Below are positions 45,923-59,500 of a DNA stretch of 64,000 nucleotides, piece by piece. The stretch lies in NCBI GenBank assembly GCA_001465935.1, contig LNKV01000001.1, positions 186,001 to 250,000 on the forward strand. Reading direction: 5' to 3'. The stretch is from Clarireedia homoeocarpa. Its lineage: Eukaryota; Ascomycota; Leotiomycetes; Helotiales; Rutstroemiaceae. A program made the translations under genes and the position numbers. Within the stretch, counting starts at the first letter, position 1, and each line of letters starts with the position of its first letter. Under the pieces are notes generated by a model. The model did no database searches, was not told the DNA's origin, and saw only the letters and a program-made list of their open reading frames with translations.

Positions 45923-48900
45923 TCATTGTAGCGCACTCAAACGAAGCTCTTCTAATACTAGCTTGTAAGCTTTTCGTTGCTTGGGCCTTCTCGTGATGGC
46001 TGTCTTCAATATCCCCAAATATTTTGCGAGTTTGGGGAGTGTGTATTTTTCAGAGGACCATGCTAGTGCGATGTACCCGATTCCAAGAGCCAATATAAAC
46101 AACTTGAAGTCCCAGGTCAGTTGTGTCAACTGCATGAACTTTGCCAACCCTTCGGATGGGTCAAAAAGCATGTAAGATGAAAATAGCAATGCTACAACAA
46201 TGGTAACAACGAAAGGTACTAGGTGTCAATTAGTATACAACAAAGATTGGGCGGAAGTGTCTCGGAGCCTACGATTGTGCGCCATGGATTGGCGGAAAGG
46301 TTTTCCAATGCTTAGGACGATACCCGAGAGTATATACTCAAAGCAAGATACCAAGAATAGGGTAGTGTTTTCAGAGTTTTCAATGTTTGATTTCTCCTTG
46401 TCGAGATGAGGAGGAATGAACCTGAGGGGTTAGTTCGACTCATGGAATCTAGGATGTTCAGCTTACCAAGGTTGTCTTCGTACCGCTTGAAAGGCGACGG
46501 CTTGTATGAGTATACAAATGGTTATTTGACCAAGAAGTGGAGTCAAGACTTTCCGTGAGACTAAATTGGCAGTCGGACGCTTGCGGCAAAGGATAGGGAA
46601 AGGTCCAGTCCATCCCACTACGGCTGGTAAGTGCATGGTTTTGATAAGATTCTCGAATTGTAGACTTACTGAAAATGGCAATGGGCAGAATCAGTATCAA
46701 ATCAATGAAGAGAAACTTTCAACCTGGTCAGCTTCATTGCTTAGCAGAAAGGATATGCAATTTACCTGGAAGTCACCCAAGTTCGAAGCAGAAGCATACA
46801 AAAAGCTTACAGAGGTGAACTGGATAGCTGAGTACAAACTCATGTACTTGAAACAGCTAAAGCTGGTGACCAAAGCTGCTCGGCCCTCGCTATGACATTC
46901 GATTAGCAATCACACTCAACATGAAAAGAACTAGTCCATACCGGATAACCTCTGGCACACATGTAATATCAAAAACCCGACTTGTGAAAGGGGCTGCAAC
47001 AGATGCCTCTGCCTCCGACAGAGAAATACCAACATCTGCGGCTTTTAGGGCACCACAGTCGTTTGCTCCATCGCCGCAAAAGCCACAGCAATAGTCTATA
47101 CTTTGAAGCTTTTCAACAAGCTCGTGCTTCTCGTCTGGCGACATACGAGCAAAGACCTGCCCACAAACAAGCATCTGGCAAATTATTAGCGTCGTTGCTA
47201 GGAAAAATAATAGTAATACCTACTCGTTGAAGAACGGTTGGAGGAGCGAAGTCAACGATCCAGCGGAAAACATCTCCGCTTACTGCCAAGGAGTAGTTTC
47301 TGAGGTTAGAGATGTCGTATGGGAGAGATGCATCGCCCTCGGCAGGTGGAGGGAGTGGCTATATGGACACACTTCGTCAGTATCTGGTCTTGCACGTTTA
47401 TCACGATATACTAACTGTGAGTGTATGCTCATTCAATGTGTAGATGCTGTTATCGATGCTTTCCCACGACAGGCGAGCTTTTGGGTCAAGAGAGTCCCCT
47501 AAAGTCTATGGTTAGTGGTACCCTCTTCATATGTGAAAGTTTTGCTCGCCTTCTATAAAATGAGGCACGAAGCAGTGTGCGGTTCTATCGATAAGGTTGC
47601 ACTCGCGAGCAACACTTATGGCTGTCAGGATATTGTCTCCAGTGCACATTACTTTTCTAATACCAGCTTCCGAAAGCTCATCCAAGACACCGGCCGTGCT
47701 GGGCTTGAGCTTATTCTCGAAAATGATAAATCCAATGAAGTCTAATCCTGATTCAGCTTCCTCGCGCTTCATCTTTTGTACCTTCACCCAGTTGAGTTTC
47801 TTGATATGTTTTGTGGCACAAGCAATGACACGGAAGCCTCTATGGGTGTAATAGGCTAGAAGATCCTCGTAGTCACTCGGAACTTAAAAATATTAGCTTC
47901 AAAAATTCGCATATTAGGTCAAAAAGCTTACAGCTTTCAGCTCTGCAGATATCCTTCATGCACTCGGGGGCCCCCTTAACATAAACATCACATCCCTGTG
48001 ATCCAAAATTGCGAACAATCACACTCGCTCTTCGAAGCTGTGAGACAAACTCAAAAGACTTGAGGACACCTAGTTCAATTGGAGACTACAAAAATCAGTT
48101 ACAAGAATAAAATTAAAAACACCCCCCTACCACATTACTTACTTTGTTTGTATCATCTTGATCGTCCAAATCGTATTCCATGCCAACCGGTGGCCGAGCA
48201 ATAGAAGGTGATAGCCCGCCCGCTTCTTCATCCTCTACATCCCCGGACTTTTGTTGACCTTCCTCAAAGGTCCAATCCGTAAAGTCAAACATCTTAAGGT
48301 CAAGAGGATCACCCATTAACTCACCGTCGACAACTCTTAGCGAATGGCAAGTTGCCATCGTGTATAAGGTCGCCTTGTGAATGTTGTAATCAACCGTAGG
48401 GTCACGTTCATAGGAAGCACCGGGTAGTAGCGACTGAGCGTCAGGGAGAATATCACTGAACCTCTTTGCTGGTTGTTGTACAACTCGAATCCCGAGAACA
48501 TCTAATCCATCTTCGGTCAACGTGCCCGTCTTATCAAAGCACATAACATCTAGTTTCCCTCCCACGTTGACTCTTTGGGGGCTGATGCAGAATATTTGCT
48601 TTGCCTTGAGACGATTCAAGGCAAAGTTTGTTCCAATGGTAAGTGTAGCTGGCAATGCCGGTGGAACAACGATAGTAATGAGATCCAATGCTCTCACAAT
48701 GATCAAGTGCCATGCGAGCTTCAAGTGTACGAAATTGATGAAGGAGGCAACGAAGCCCAGCATGGCAATACCGCCCATGACAGCAATGTATCTGAAAGAG
48801 TCTCTGTAAAACTTGAAGCCGGAAGGCTTCGGGAAGAGCATGGATCTGACCAATGCTCCTTTCGTTGTATTGAACCCAGTCCTGACAGCCATGGCAAGCC

Positions 48901-50851
48901 CGACCGCCTCGCCGTCGTTGTCATCTTGGGGGCGTCTTGCTCTGATGATTTTGGTTCCACAGAAAAGGAAATGCTTGGCAAGCTCAGGTGCTACAGATGA
49001 CGCAGCAAGGTCTAGTAGTCGCAGTGATTCATCGCTCGCTGGCACTTTAGAAACAGGAACAGATTCGCCTAGTTGAAATTAAGAAGATGATCATGTATCC
49101 AAGGGAAAAGGAAGGCTTACCGGTCAACATGCTTTCATTTACAATACAGTCTCCAGCCAAGAGAATACTATCGCAAGGGAATTGCCCCAGTCCCGGGTCG
49201 GTGACTTCATATATGTCACCAGGAACAAGCTCGCTAGACGGGACGTAACGCCCTATTATAAGTTAGCTTTGTTCATTGAACCGAACAAGAACCTACAGAA
49301 AGAATTTCGTAGCACCCGGACATCACATTCAAATCTAGAGATCTCCCTTAGACGCTTCATCGTCTGTGGGGGTATAATTAGAACCATGTCGCCAAACTGC
49401 TAGGTGACAACTCACTGATCTAGTTTCGATTAGGGTAGTTGTGATGCTAACGACGGAGATGACAAATATACAAGCAGCATAGTAATAGTACTGATCCATT
49501 GACCATAGGATAAGGCTGGCAATTTGGAAAACATAAAAGGGATGGAAAGCCTACGCAGTCAGTATAATTTGATTATAGTATCTAAGACGTTTAAATACCT
49601 CATCGACAAGAAGTTGAGGAATGCTTTTCTGCTTAATGTCGATCAGATTCTTTCCAAACACAAGCTCTCGATTCTCCTTCTCATCGCCATCGATACCAGC
49701 ACGAACAGACCTAACATCGGTCCACGCCGGATCCTTCCAACCTGTAGTATTTGAGTTTAGCATATGCTGATATTTGAACTGATAGTTGAGAGGAAAACAA
49801 AGGAAGACCAAGTAGCAAACCCGGTAGATATGATCATGACTTACTATTGCATAAAACAAATCTATCCTTGAGTGGATTGAAAGAGAATCGCATATATCGA
49901 TAGTCCAGGATCCGTAAATCGTCTAGGATTGGGTCATCGTCATAGTCATAGGACATAGAATGACGCTTTTCGGAAAGACCAAACACCGTCGACAGTGATC
50001 GTCCGTACTCTTTAGATTCAACATCTTGTACAACGAATTCGCCCCATTGGTTCTGTACACATTGTATAAATTAACATACCAACAACAAAATCCTCATGCT
50101 CGAGTGCGCAAGGAAATTTGTCCAGACGTCGCAATGTGGTCCAAATACTAACCTCAATAACTACCCAGGCGCACTCCCGCAATGGTGATTGTACACCGAC
50201 AAGCCGGACTTGCCATCTAGGCAACCATCTCAAAACAAGATATCCAAGGCCCAATGTAAGCACACAAACCATAAGATACAAGGCAAATCCAAAGGAGCTT
50301 GTTCGAAATCCAGCTACGACGATAGTTAGGTCTTCGGTGATGATGTATATCTTCTGATTCGTCCGATTTCCCCGTCCAAGATTGCTGCCATCCGTCCTTG
50401 CACTATCACTCCTGAGTAGATGGGCATGTACCGAATTCCTCGACTGACTTGTGGAGACCCTCCTCATAGCCAACTCGCCCTCCTCAAGGTCCGAGTCTTC
50501 TTCGCGATACTGCACGCTCTCCTCGTCGATTATGGCACTATCGTCGTCTTCCTCAGGGGTTCGCAATTGCTCTTCGTCCTCATCGTTGTCTTGATAGTAA
50601 GTGAAGCTCGTCGTTGAATCTGCTCGGGATCGACGATGCGCAAATGAAGCAATGCTCGAAGGGACCGATTCCGATACTACCCCTGAGAACATCTCATCCT
50701 GGGCCATTTCCACATCGTCCATGAAGCTTGCAGTCGATACATTAGAATCCCTTCTATATAACGGAATGTAGCTTCGCCCTCCATTGTTGGTGATCGAGCT
50801 GCTGCGCCGTCGTGAATGGCTCGCTGTCGGAGTTCCATTGGAATGAGCCAT
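45923..50851 (-). CDS. YPK9: P5B-type P-type ATPase (YPK9 / ATP13A2 family)
   Basis: Large endolysosomal or vacuolar P-type ATPase; the family includes yeast Ypk9 and human ATP13A2, a polyamine exporter. About 4.9 kb with many short introns. The start is MAHSNGTPTASHSRRRSSS, followed by a Ser/Asp/Glu-rich cytosolic N terminus and a hydrophobic N-terminal segment (LYLMVCVLTLGLGYLVLRWL). The actuator domain carries VNESMLTGESVPVSK. Transmembrane motif PPALP (IVVPPALPATLTIG) marks the P5B subgroup, where P5A has PPELP. The phosphorylation site is FDKTGTLTEDGLDVLG; later come MCTGDNILTAISVAREC and FCGDGANDCGALKAADVGIS. The C terminus includes LFILALGIGYIALAW. All core catalytic motifs are intact. 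It is divergent from NAP1. Transported substrate is inferred from the family only. Confidence 0.93.
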
Positions 50852-51227
50852 GTCCTGCGTCAATATTTACACGCCTTGTACGTATCATCAAGTATATACA
50901 GAAAGTGAATCATCCATGATTCTGTCTGAGACCAAAATCATTAAATCATCGCTATTATCTGGAAGCGCCGAGCACCGCGATTGTTAGTACGCGATTAAAA
51001 CCAGCACTAGTTCTATCTGGGTTCCTCAGGTTTGCGCCCCGCCTTATCGGTTATTGTAGTAGCCCGCAACCTCCAGTCAAATCTTGGACGCTAGAGTCCA
51101 ACAACTTCTCAACCTCCACCTCACGAACTTTTTCTTCCGAGAACATCGCCACGAGACAAAATCTCTTAAATAGAATAGTTATCTATACATTTTCATTCAT
51201 AAAAGTTACTTGAGATAATCTGACAAG
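50852..51227. other. Divergent intergenic region, P5B ATPase / NAP1
   Basis: 376 bp shared promoter region of two head-to-head genes. No specific motif asserted. Confidence 0.6.
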
Positions 51228-52662
51228 ATGTCGGACATTCCAAAGAAATCCAACGTCCCAACCGCTCCGTAAGTTTGAGAGATACCATAGCAACGGCAAA
51301 AAAAAAAAAGAGAAGTTTTTCAACTGACTCAATAATTTTCAGTACTCCTCAAAATACACCATTGAACAATGCTCCTATCTCATCGCATGCTCAGCAACCA
51401 GGTGTTGGTACGATTAAGGAGGGTATGTTGTTTCGTCCTACACCGAATTTTGCAAACCAATGACTGACACCCATCTTGTAGAGGACTTTGATCGCGCCAC
51501 AGCAGCCTCGATCTTTGCTCAAAACCCAAAACTCGTTCAGATGATCCAAGGAAAGCTCGGTTCTTTGGTTGGTCGTTCGTCTGGATACGTCGAATCTCTC
51601 CCCGCACCCGTCCGTCGTCGCGTCGCTGGTCTCAAGGGCGTGCAAAAAGAACATTCAAAACTGGAGGCAGAGTTCCAAGAGGAGGTTTTAGAGTTGGAAA
51701 AGAAGTACTTTGCGAAGTTCACTCCTCTGTATCAAAAGCGAGCGAAGATCGTCAATGGTGAAGTTGAGCCAACCGAAGAGGAAATCAAGGCAGGCGAGGA
51801 GGATGAAGAAGAAGTCGAAACCGAACAAGCAGAGAAATCAGATGAGTCCGCTGAAAAGATCGCTGGTATCCCAGAGTTTTGGCTATCCGCCATGAAAAAT
51901 CAAGTCTCGCTTGCCGAAATGATCACAGACAGAGATGAGGCCGCTCTCAAAGATCTGACTGATATTCAAATGGAATACCTCGACAAGCCTGGCTTCCGTT
52001 TGATCTTCCATTTCGCGGAAAATGAATTCTTCACCAACAAAACAATTTCAAAGACATACTTCTACCAAAACGAGAGTGGATATGGTGGAGACTTCATCTA
52101 TGATCACGCAGAAGGTGATAAGATTGATTGGAAAGCTGGAAAGGATTTGACTGTGCGAGTTGAAAGCAAGAAGCAGCGTAATAAGAGTAAGTTGATTGTA
52201 ATCCAAGTGATTTTGTACTTGTTGCTAATATACACAAAGACACAAAGCAAACCCGCGTTGTGAAGAAAACCGTTCCTACAGAATCCTTCTTCAACTTTTT
52301 CTCCCCGCCCAAAGCGCCTACCGATGAGGATGATGATGATGCAGCCTCAGATATTGAAGAACGTCTCGAGCTGGACTATCAATTGGGCGAGGACATCAAG
52401 GAGAAGCTCATTCCACGTGCTATCGATTGGTTCACCGGTGAGGCTCTTCAATTTGAGGAGTTGGATGACGATATGGAGGAAGGTGACTTTGAGGATGAGG
52501 ACGACGAAGAAGATGACTTGAGCGAAGATCGTGATGATGACGACGAGGAGTCAGATGATGATGTGAGTTTGTTGTTGTTTATACTGCATGTTCCGACTAA
52601 CATATGTTCAGGATGATGCCGCGAAACCTAAGCAAGAGGCTGCTGAGTGTAAGCAGAGTTAA
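51228..52662 (+). CDS. NAP1: Nucleosome assembly protein NAP1
   Basis: Histone H2A-H2B chaperone. Exons 51228-51268, 51343-51422, 51482-52186, 52240-52562 and 52612-52662 give 399 aa. The N terminus is MSDIPKKSNVPTAPTPQNTP. The NAP domain begins around LPAPVRRRVAGLKGVQKEH with the long dimerisation helix LEAEFQEEVLELEKKYFAKF, then GIPEFWLSAMKNQ, the family signature KPGFRLIFHFAENEFFTN and SFFNFFSPPKAP. It ends in an Asp/Glu-rich histone-binding tail and then AKPKQEAAECKQS. The final codons overlap a possible donor (GTAAGC), but reading through keeps the conserved CKQS terminus, so I place the stop at TAA 52660-52662. CKQS resembles a CaaX prenylation box. Confidence 0.95.
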
Positions 52663-53392
52663 AAGACTATTCATGAGTTTATCCACACTCCACTGTCCTA
52701 GCCCCTTTTCCTGAGGGTGGGGCCGCCGACAAGCACCTCCGAAGTGCTATGGCATCATACGAATCGTTACGAAGGGGTATTTCGCGATTGCATAGGTTTC
52801 TTCCAGTTGCATGTTGATCCGGTATTTTGTTTGCTTCTATTAGATTAGCCTAATTGCTCATGAAGCTTGCCCGTATTATTTATTCTTCACGTCCACTGGT
52901 ACAAAGGCGTATGTAGATCTCCTACGAAGAAAAGTCAAAGATCCGACCAAAAACAGTCATACGAAATGGAAAATATGCATTCATGAGCTAAGCTCAACAT
53001 GTGAATTCACAACATTTTTGTTGCCCCACCACCATGTGGATTTATTTGGAGGTGGAGGTCGTTACAAAATTTTTGCAAGGTTGTGTTTAGCCATACTTCA
53101 TCCTTCTGAGATCTGACTTGTGATTGGTAATTCCCCGATGCCGGGGTTTGAAAGCAGAGCCTTGCTGGTGACGCGACTGCGGTACCGGTCTTCTTTTTTC
53201 ATGGTATAGTTACGCATAATACTAAGTTAATAATTTGCCTGTCACGCTCGTCCTAGACTTACTACTGTACATGGACTGGACCACTGGTTGACTCACTTCC
53301 TCGAGAACATAAATTCATTCATTGCCTTTTCTTCAACTCAAAACTTTTGGCGCCCCTCTTCATATTTCTTTGATAAATCAAACAACCTCAAT
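52663..53392. other. Intergenic region, NAP1 / phosphoglycerate dehydrogenase
   Basis: 730 bp with the NAP1 3' flank and the promoter of the next gene. No ORF or repeat supported. Confidence 0.55.
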
Positions 53393-55107
53393 ATGTCTAC
53401 TCCCGCAAGAGATATTGCTGGAGCCAGTGGTCTCACAAGGATGGTTTCTCACAGCCTGAGCATTTCCCCTTCCACGACTTTTCATTCCCCGCCCTCGAGC
53501 TTTGGTGGGGGGCCACTGACAAGAACAGCAACCAATTCCGCTGCAAAGCAATTGAAGCCCTTCGATACCCAGGACATCAAAATCTTACTTCTAGAGAACG
53601 TCAATCAAAGTGGGAAAGACATCCTCTCCGGCCAGGGTTACCAAGTCGAAGCATTGAAGACTTCCTTACCCGAGGAGGAATTGATTAAGAAGATTCGGTG
53701 AGATTGACTTACTCACTTCTCAAGAAACGTCACACTAATGTTACCTCCATAGAGATGTTCATGTCATTGGAATTCGATCTAAGACCAAGCTCAGCGAGCG
53801 AGTCCTTCGCGAGGCTAAGAATTTGATTGTGGTGGGATGCTTTTGCATTGGTACAAATCAGGTAGACCTGGAATATGCTGCTAGACACGGAATTGCTGTT
53901 TTCAATTCACCTTTCGCAAACTCTCGAAGTGTGGCCGAGTTAGTTATTGCTGAGATCATCGTTCTTGCGCGCCAGCTTGGGGATCGATCAACTGAATTAC
54001 ACAATGGGGTTTGGAACAAAGTTAGCAACAAGTGCTGGGAGATCCGCGGAAAAACTCTAGGTGTGCAAGCCTACAAGCCATTGCTTGGTACTGTCTGACT
54101 CCAAATTCTAGGTATAATTGGATACGGTCATATTGGTTCTCAGTTATCTGTTCTAGCGGAAGCTATGGGAATGTCGGTCATCTATTACGATGTTGTCAAT
54201 CTCATGGCTTTGGGAACTGCCAGACAAGTGTCAACACTCGATGAACTTTTGAACAACTCAGACTTCGTTACATGCCACGTACCTGAACTCCCAGAGACCC
54301 ACAACCTTATTGGCAAAGCGCAGTTTGAGCAGATGAAAGATGGAAGCTATCTCATCAATGCTAGTCGAGGGAGCGTTATTGATATCCCTGCTCTCATCAA
54401 TGCTGCGCGATCCGGCAAAGTTGCTGGTGCAGCTTTGGACGTGTACCCAAGTGAGCCTGGTGGAAACGGACCCTATTTCACAAATAGCTTGAATTCCTGG
54501 GCCGAAGACCTTCGTAGCCTGAAAAACATCATTCTCACTCCACATATTGGTGGTAGCACGGAGGAAGCCCAACGAGCTATTGGTGTAGAAGGTAAGATTT
54601 GCTCTTCCCTTTTCATACTGGTTACTGATTTCATCTACTAGTTGGCGAGGCTCTCGTCCGTTACGTGAACTCTGGTGTCACTCTTGGAGCCGTAAATTTG
54701 CCCGAGGTCAACCTCCGCTCCCTAACACTTGACGAGTCAAACCATGCTCGAGTTAGTTTCCAATCACACTCTATATTATCTTTACTGACGTTTGCAGGTC
54801 ATCTACATCCATCACAATGTTCCTGGAGTACTGAGAAAGGTCAACGAAATTCTCGGTGATCATAATGTCGACAAACAGATCACTGACAATAAAGGAGATG
54901 TAAGTCGATGTAATCCAGCACCCCATAGGTGGCTACTAATGAATTGTAGGTTGCCTATCTTATGGCAGACATTAGCAACGTCCGGACCAGTGATCTGAAG
55001 GAGATTGCTGACAGTTTAGAGGCTCTGAGCTGTGAGTCCAGCTTCTTATTCCCACGTCTTCTGTACTAACTTATGTAGCACGTATTCTTACCCGTGTTTT
55101 ATATTAA
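53393..55107 (+). CDS. SER3: D-3-phosphoglycerate dehydrogenase (serine synthesis)
   Basis: First step of serine synthesis from 3-phosphoglycerate, NAD-dependent. Exons 53393-53697, 53753-54060, 54112-54591, 54642-54751, 54798-54899, 54950-55031 and 55079-55107 give 471 aa. A Ser/Thr-rich N-terminal extension of about 55 residues precedes the substrate domain (DIKILLLENVNQSGKDIL). The NAD fold has GIIGYGHIGSQLSVLAEAMG; catalytic landmarks include NSPFANSRSVAELVIAEI (Arg), INASRGSVIDIPAL, and TPHIGGSTEEAQRAIGVE (His). The C-terminal ACT domain starts near residue 395 (VIYIHHNVPGVLRKVNEILG), so allosteric inhibition by serine is likely. It ends SRILTRVLY. Yeast has paralogues SER3 and SER33; the symbol is for the family. 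Confidence 0.96.
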
Positions 55108-56544
55108 ATAATTAGTGAAAAGGATTTGGAAAAAAAGGTTTTACTTTGGGGTTTACATTCAACACGCATTTGATGGGAGTCGCGGCGCTTGGCTCGGGAT
55201 TACATTGAGGTGATCTCTTCAACAAAAGCAGGTATTAGAGGAACTATACGTAGAACATGGATAAAAAGAATAAGTAGCATTTGGATACCATAGTTGCGTC
55301 TCACAGATTTGTCTAAAAACATGACCAAATCGTAGACGATGCTGTTTCTCAAGCAGCCAATCGATCCAAACTCTCAGACTGTAAATCCTGTAACTGCAAA
55401 GAGAATGGAACTTTTATGTGCTGTAGGATTTACCAGCCAGACCATCGACCAGTCGTTGAAGGATATGTTATTAAAATCACATGCTATAATGCCGCTTCAA
55501 GCATCACCCCTCACTTGATATTCATGCCCTGTTCACCCCAACTTCGAAGATCCAACCTTATGCTTTGATGTGCTTCAAGTAGATGAAAGACAGTAAGATT
55601 ACATATAAAATTGAACCAACACCCATGGGTCCAACGCAAACTACTCAGTCCCATAGTGAAGCGACCTGCCAAAGATCCTTCTAAATCCACCAGCACACTT
55701 TTACTTCCGTAGTGAAGAGGTTATGAAAATGACAGGAAGCGAAGCGGTGAGTCTGTTGGAAAATTCCAGCAAAGTCCGTCCGCTACCCGCACCGTAGACG
55801 TGCATTTTGTATGTACCCAATCGCATAAGTCGATTGTGATCGTGTTCAAGCATTGTGGTGTAGCTTTGTACCAGCATAACCGTTTTTAATCAGTCTTTTA
55901 ATGATTTAAATGCATGCTGTCAACATTATCGTCAACCAGGAAGCCGATGTGTTTTCCCCATTTCTCCCTGAGCCCCCTAGTTTACTCCAGGCATGTAGAC
56001 AGGTGGACCGACATGTATGTGACTTGCAAACAAATACGAATTTGTAAGGCTTAATAGCAAGTATCCATCGGGTGCATTGAGGTGAGGTGTTGAAAGAGAA
56101 AAGGTGTAGTAATACCGTAATACCAGTAACGCAGCCGCCACAACAGTACCAGTGCATTCTCCCAAAATAGGGGTTCACTCTGCGGGAGGTTGTGATTATC
56201 CGACTAAAATATTCTAGCTTCGCCAAGACGTTCTGTTATCCCTGCTGACGACAGAGCTCGCGACAAGCATCCTAAATCCCAAATACCGTGGCTCGGAACC
56301 TCCTGACTATCAATGAATGTTTCTTGCAGCCATTCTACAAAGAAATAGACGACGAGCCTTTTACGGTGGTCTATTTCAGATCAGCACCTTCTTTTACTTT
56401 GCCTTAAATACTATCCCTACCCCTACGACGGTGCTTTCATGTAGATTGAGCCTCTGGTATTGACATTCACATTCGTAGCGGCTTTGTTAACACCGCCAAA
56501 GAAATTCGAGGACGGGCACGCCCTCGATCACCACCATCGCCATC
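55108..56544. other. Long intergenic region upstream of myosin V
   Basis: About 1.4 kb with no convincing gene. Minus-strand ORFs of 60-106 codons near 55511-56226 have no recognised domain. Probably the myosin promoter and a long leader. Confidence 0.55.
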
Positions 56545-59500
56545 ATGGCGCACACATACGAGGTCGGCACAAAGGCATGGCAGCCAGATGCTACAGAAGG
56601 ATGGGTGGCTTCGGAATTGGTTTCCAAGACACAGAATGGAGACAAATACATACTGGTCTTTGATCTTGCAAACGGAGAGGTTCGTGGTCCTAGGTCTTTG
56701 CAGGCCTCCACCATATCGTTTTTGGGAAGCCGACGCTGACGTTCACATCTCACTGTAGACCAAGACAATCGAAACAACGGAAGAAGCTCTAACTGAAGCA
56801 AATAACTCCACCCTCCCTCCTCTGATGAACCCTACGATGCTCGAGGCCAGTGACGATTTGACCAATCTTTCACATCTCAACGAGCCTGCCGGTAAGGTTG
56901 ATGACTACGTATTTACCATCGCATACTGATAAAATATTGCAGTCTTGCAGGCTATTCGATTACGTTACATGCAGAAAGAAATATATACATACAGTGGTAT
57001 CGTGCTAATAGCAACTAATCCTTTTGCAAGAGTTGATTCGTTATACGTACCTGGCATGGTGCAAGTTTATGCGGGCAAACAGAGAGCCACCCAGGCTCCC
57101 CATTTGTTTGCTATTGCAGAGGAAGCTTTTGCGTAAGTACATTCAGGATTTGGTCATGGGAGTTGCTCACAATGTTCTAGCGATATGTTACGGAGCCAGA
57201 GAAATCAGACAATCGTGGTGTCCGGCGAGTCTGGAGCTGGAAAAACAGTCAGTGCCAAATATATTATGCGATATTTTGCTACCAGAGAATCTCCCGATCA
57301 GCCGGGGACGAGGACGAAGCGTGGAACAGAGCAGATGAGCGAAACAGAGGAACGGATTTTAGCCACAAATCCTATCATGGAAGCATTCGGAAACGCAAAG
57401 ACTACAAGAAACGACAATTCTTCCCGGTTCGGAAAATATATCGAGATCATGTTTGATGACAAGACGAATATTATTGGTGCGAAGATCCGAACATACCTGC
57501 TAGAACGGTCGAGATTGGTGTTCCAACCACTAAAGGAGCGAAATTACCATGTATTCTACCAATTGGTTGCAGGAGCTACAGAGACCGAGACGAAGGAGCT
57601 AGATCTAAAGCCCGTGGAACAATTCGATTATCTCAACCAGGGCAGTTCTCCGACTATTGATGGCGTGGATGACAAGGCAGAGTTTGAGGCTCTGAAGAAG
57701 TCTTTGGCAACTATCGGAGTGGATGCTGCTCAACAGTCAGAGATATTCAAACTACTTGCAGCATTGCTTCATTTAGGTGACGTCAAAATCACTGCTTCAA
57801 GAACAGATTCCGTGCTTGCTCCTACGGAACCCTCATTACTGAAGGCAACGGCTCTACTTGGAGTAGACCCCAACGAGTTTGCGAAGTGGACAGTGAAGAA
57901 GCAGTTGATTACAAGGGGCGAGAAAATCACATCAAACTTGACGCAGCAGCAAGCAATCGTTGTGAGAGATTCGGTCGCTAAATTCGTCTATTCCAGCCTC
58001 TTCGACTGGCTTGTTGACAGTATCAACCATGCACTGGCTACAGAAGAAGTTTTAGCTAGAGTAAAGACTTTCATTGGAGTGTTGGATATCTATGGGTTCG
58101 AGCATTTCGCCAAGAATTCTTTCGAACAATTCTGTATCAATTATGCAAACGAAAAGCTTCAACAGGAATTCAACGCTCATGTCTTCAAATTGGAGCAGGA
58201 AGAGTATCTCAGAGAGCAAATCGATTGGACTTTTATCGACTTTTCTGACAACCAGCCATGTATCGATTTAATCGAAGGGAAGCTTGGTATATTATCGTTA
58301 CTTGACGAAGAGTCCAGGCTGCCTATGGGCTCAGACGAGCAGTTTGTGACCAAGCTACATCATAATTACGCCGCGGACAAGAACAAATTCTATAAGAAGC
58401 CGCGTTTCGGCAAATCGGCCTTTACTGTCTGTCATTACGCTATCGATGTTACTTACGAATCGGACGGATTTATTGACAAAAATCGTGATACCGTCCCTGA
58501 TGAACACATGGCTATCCTTAAAGCGTCATCCAATAAATTCTTGGGCCAAGTCTTAGACGCCGCTTCAGCTGTGCGAGAAAAGGACACTGCTTCTGCGACA
58601 ACATCAAGCGCGACGAAGCCCACTCCTGGGCGGCGCATTGGTGTTGCTGTCAACCGCAAACCTACATTGGGGGGTATCTTCAAATCCTCCTTGATCGAAT
58701 TGATGGGCACCATCAATGGCACCGATGTGCATTACATTCGATGCATCAAACCCAATGAAGCCAAAGAGGCATGGGTATTTGAGGGGCCCATGGTTCTGAG
58801 TCAGTTGCGAGCATGTGGTGTGCTTGAGACCGTCAGGATCAGTTGTGCGGGTTATCCTACGCGATGGACATACGAAGAATTTGCTCTGCGTTACTACATG
58901 CTGACTCCTTCCTCCTCATGGACATCAGAAATTCGCGATATGGCCAACAAGATTCTAACAAAAGCTCTTGGTAGCAGCAGCGAGGGTGGCATGGATAAGT
59001 ATCAACTCGGTTTGACCAAAATCTTCTTCCGTGCAGGCATGTTGGCGTTTTTGGAGAATTTAAGAACAACTCGACTCAATGACTGCGCTATCATGATCCA
59101 AAAGAACCTTAGGGCCAAGTATTATAGACGCAAATACTTGGATGCTAGAGGTGCAGTCCTCAACTTCCAATCTGTAGTCAGAGGCCATTTAGCACGTAAA
59201 ATTGCTCAGGAAAAGCGGACAGTCAAAGCCGCCACAACGATACAGAGGGTATGGCGTGGTCACAAACAACGCAAGAACTTCTTGGCTATTCGCAACAATG
59301 TTATCCTTGCACAGGCCCTAGCGAAGGGATTCTTGCGTAGAAAAGAAATTATGGAGACCAGGGTCGGCAACGCTGCAGTGATCATTCAGAGATCATGGCG
59401 AGCACGACAATCCATGAAGAAATGGAGAGATTACAGGAAGAAAGTTGTTATCGTTCAAAGTCTGTGGAGAGGTAAGAGAGCCCGTCGCGACTACAAGAAG

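Noticed and set aside
48522..49076. Plus-strand ORFs of 87-141 codons across the P5B ATPase
   Set aside because: Antisense shadows of the long ATPase exon that carries DKTGT.
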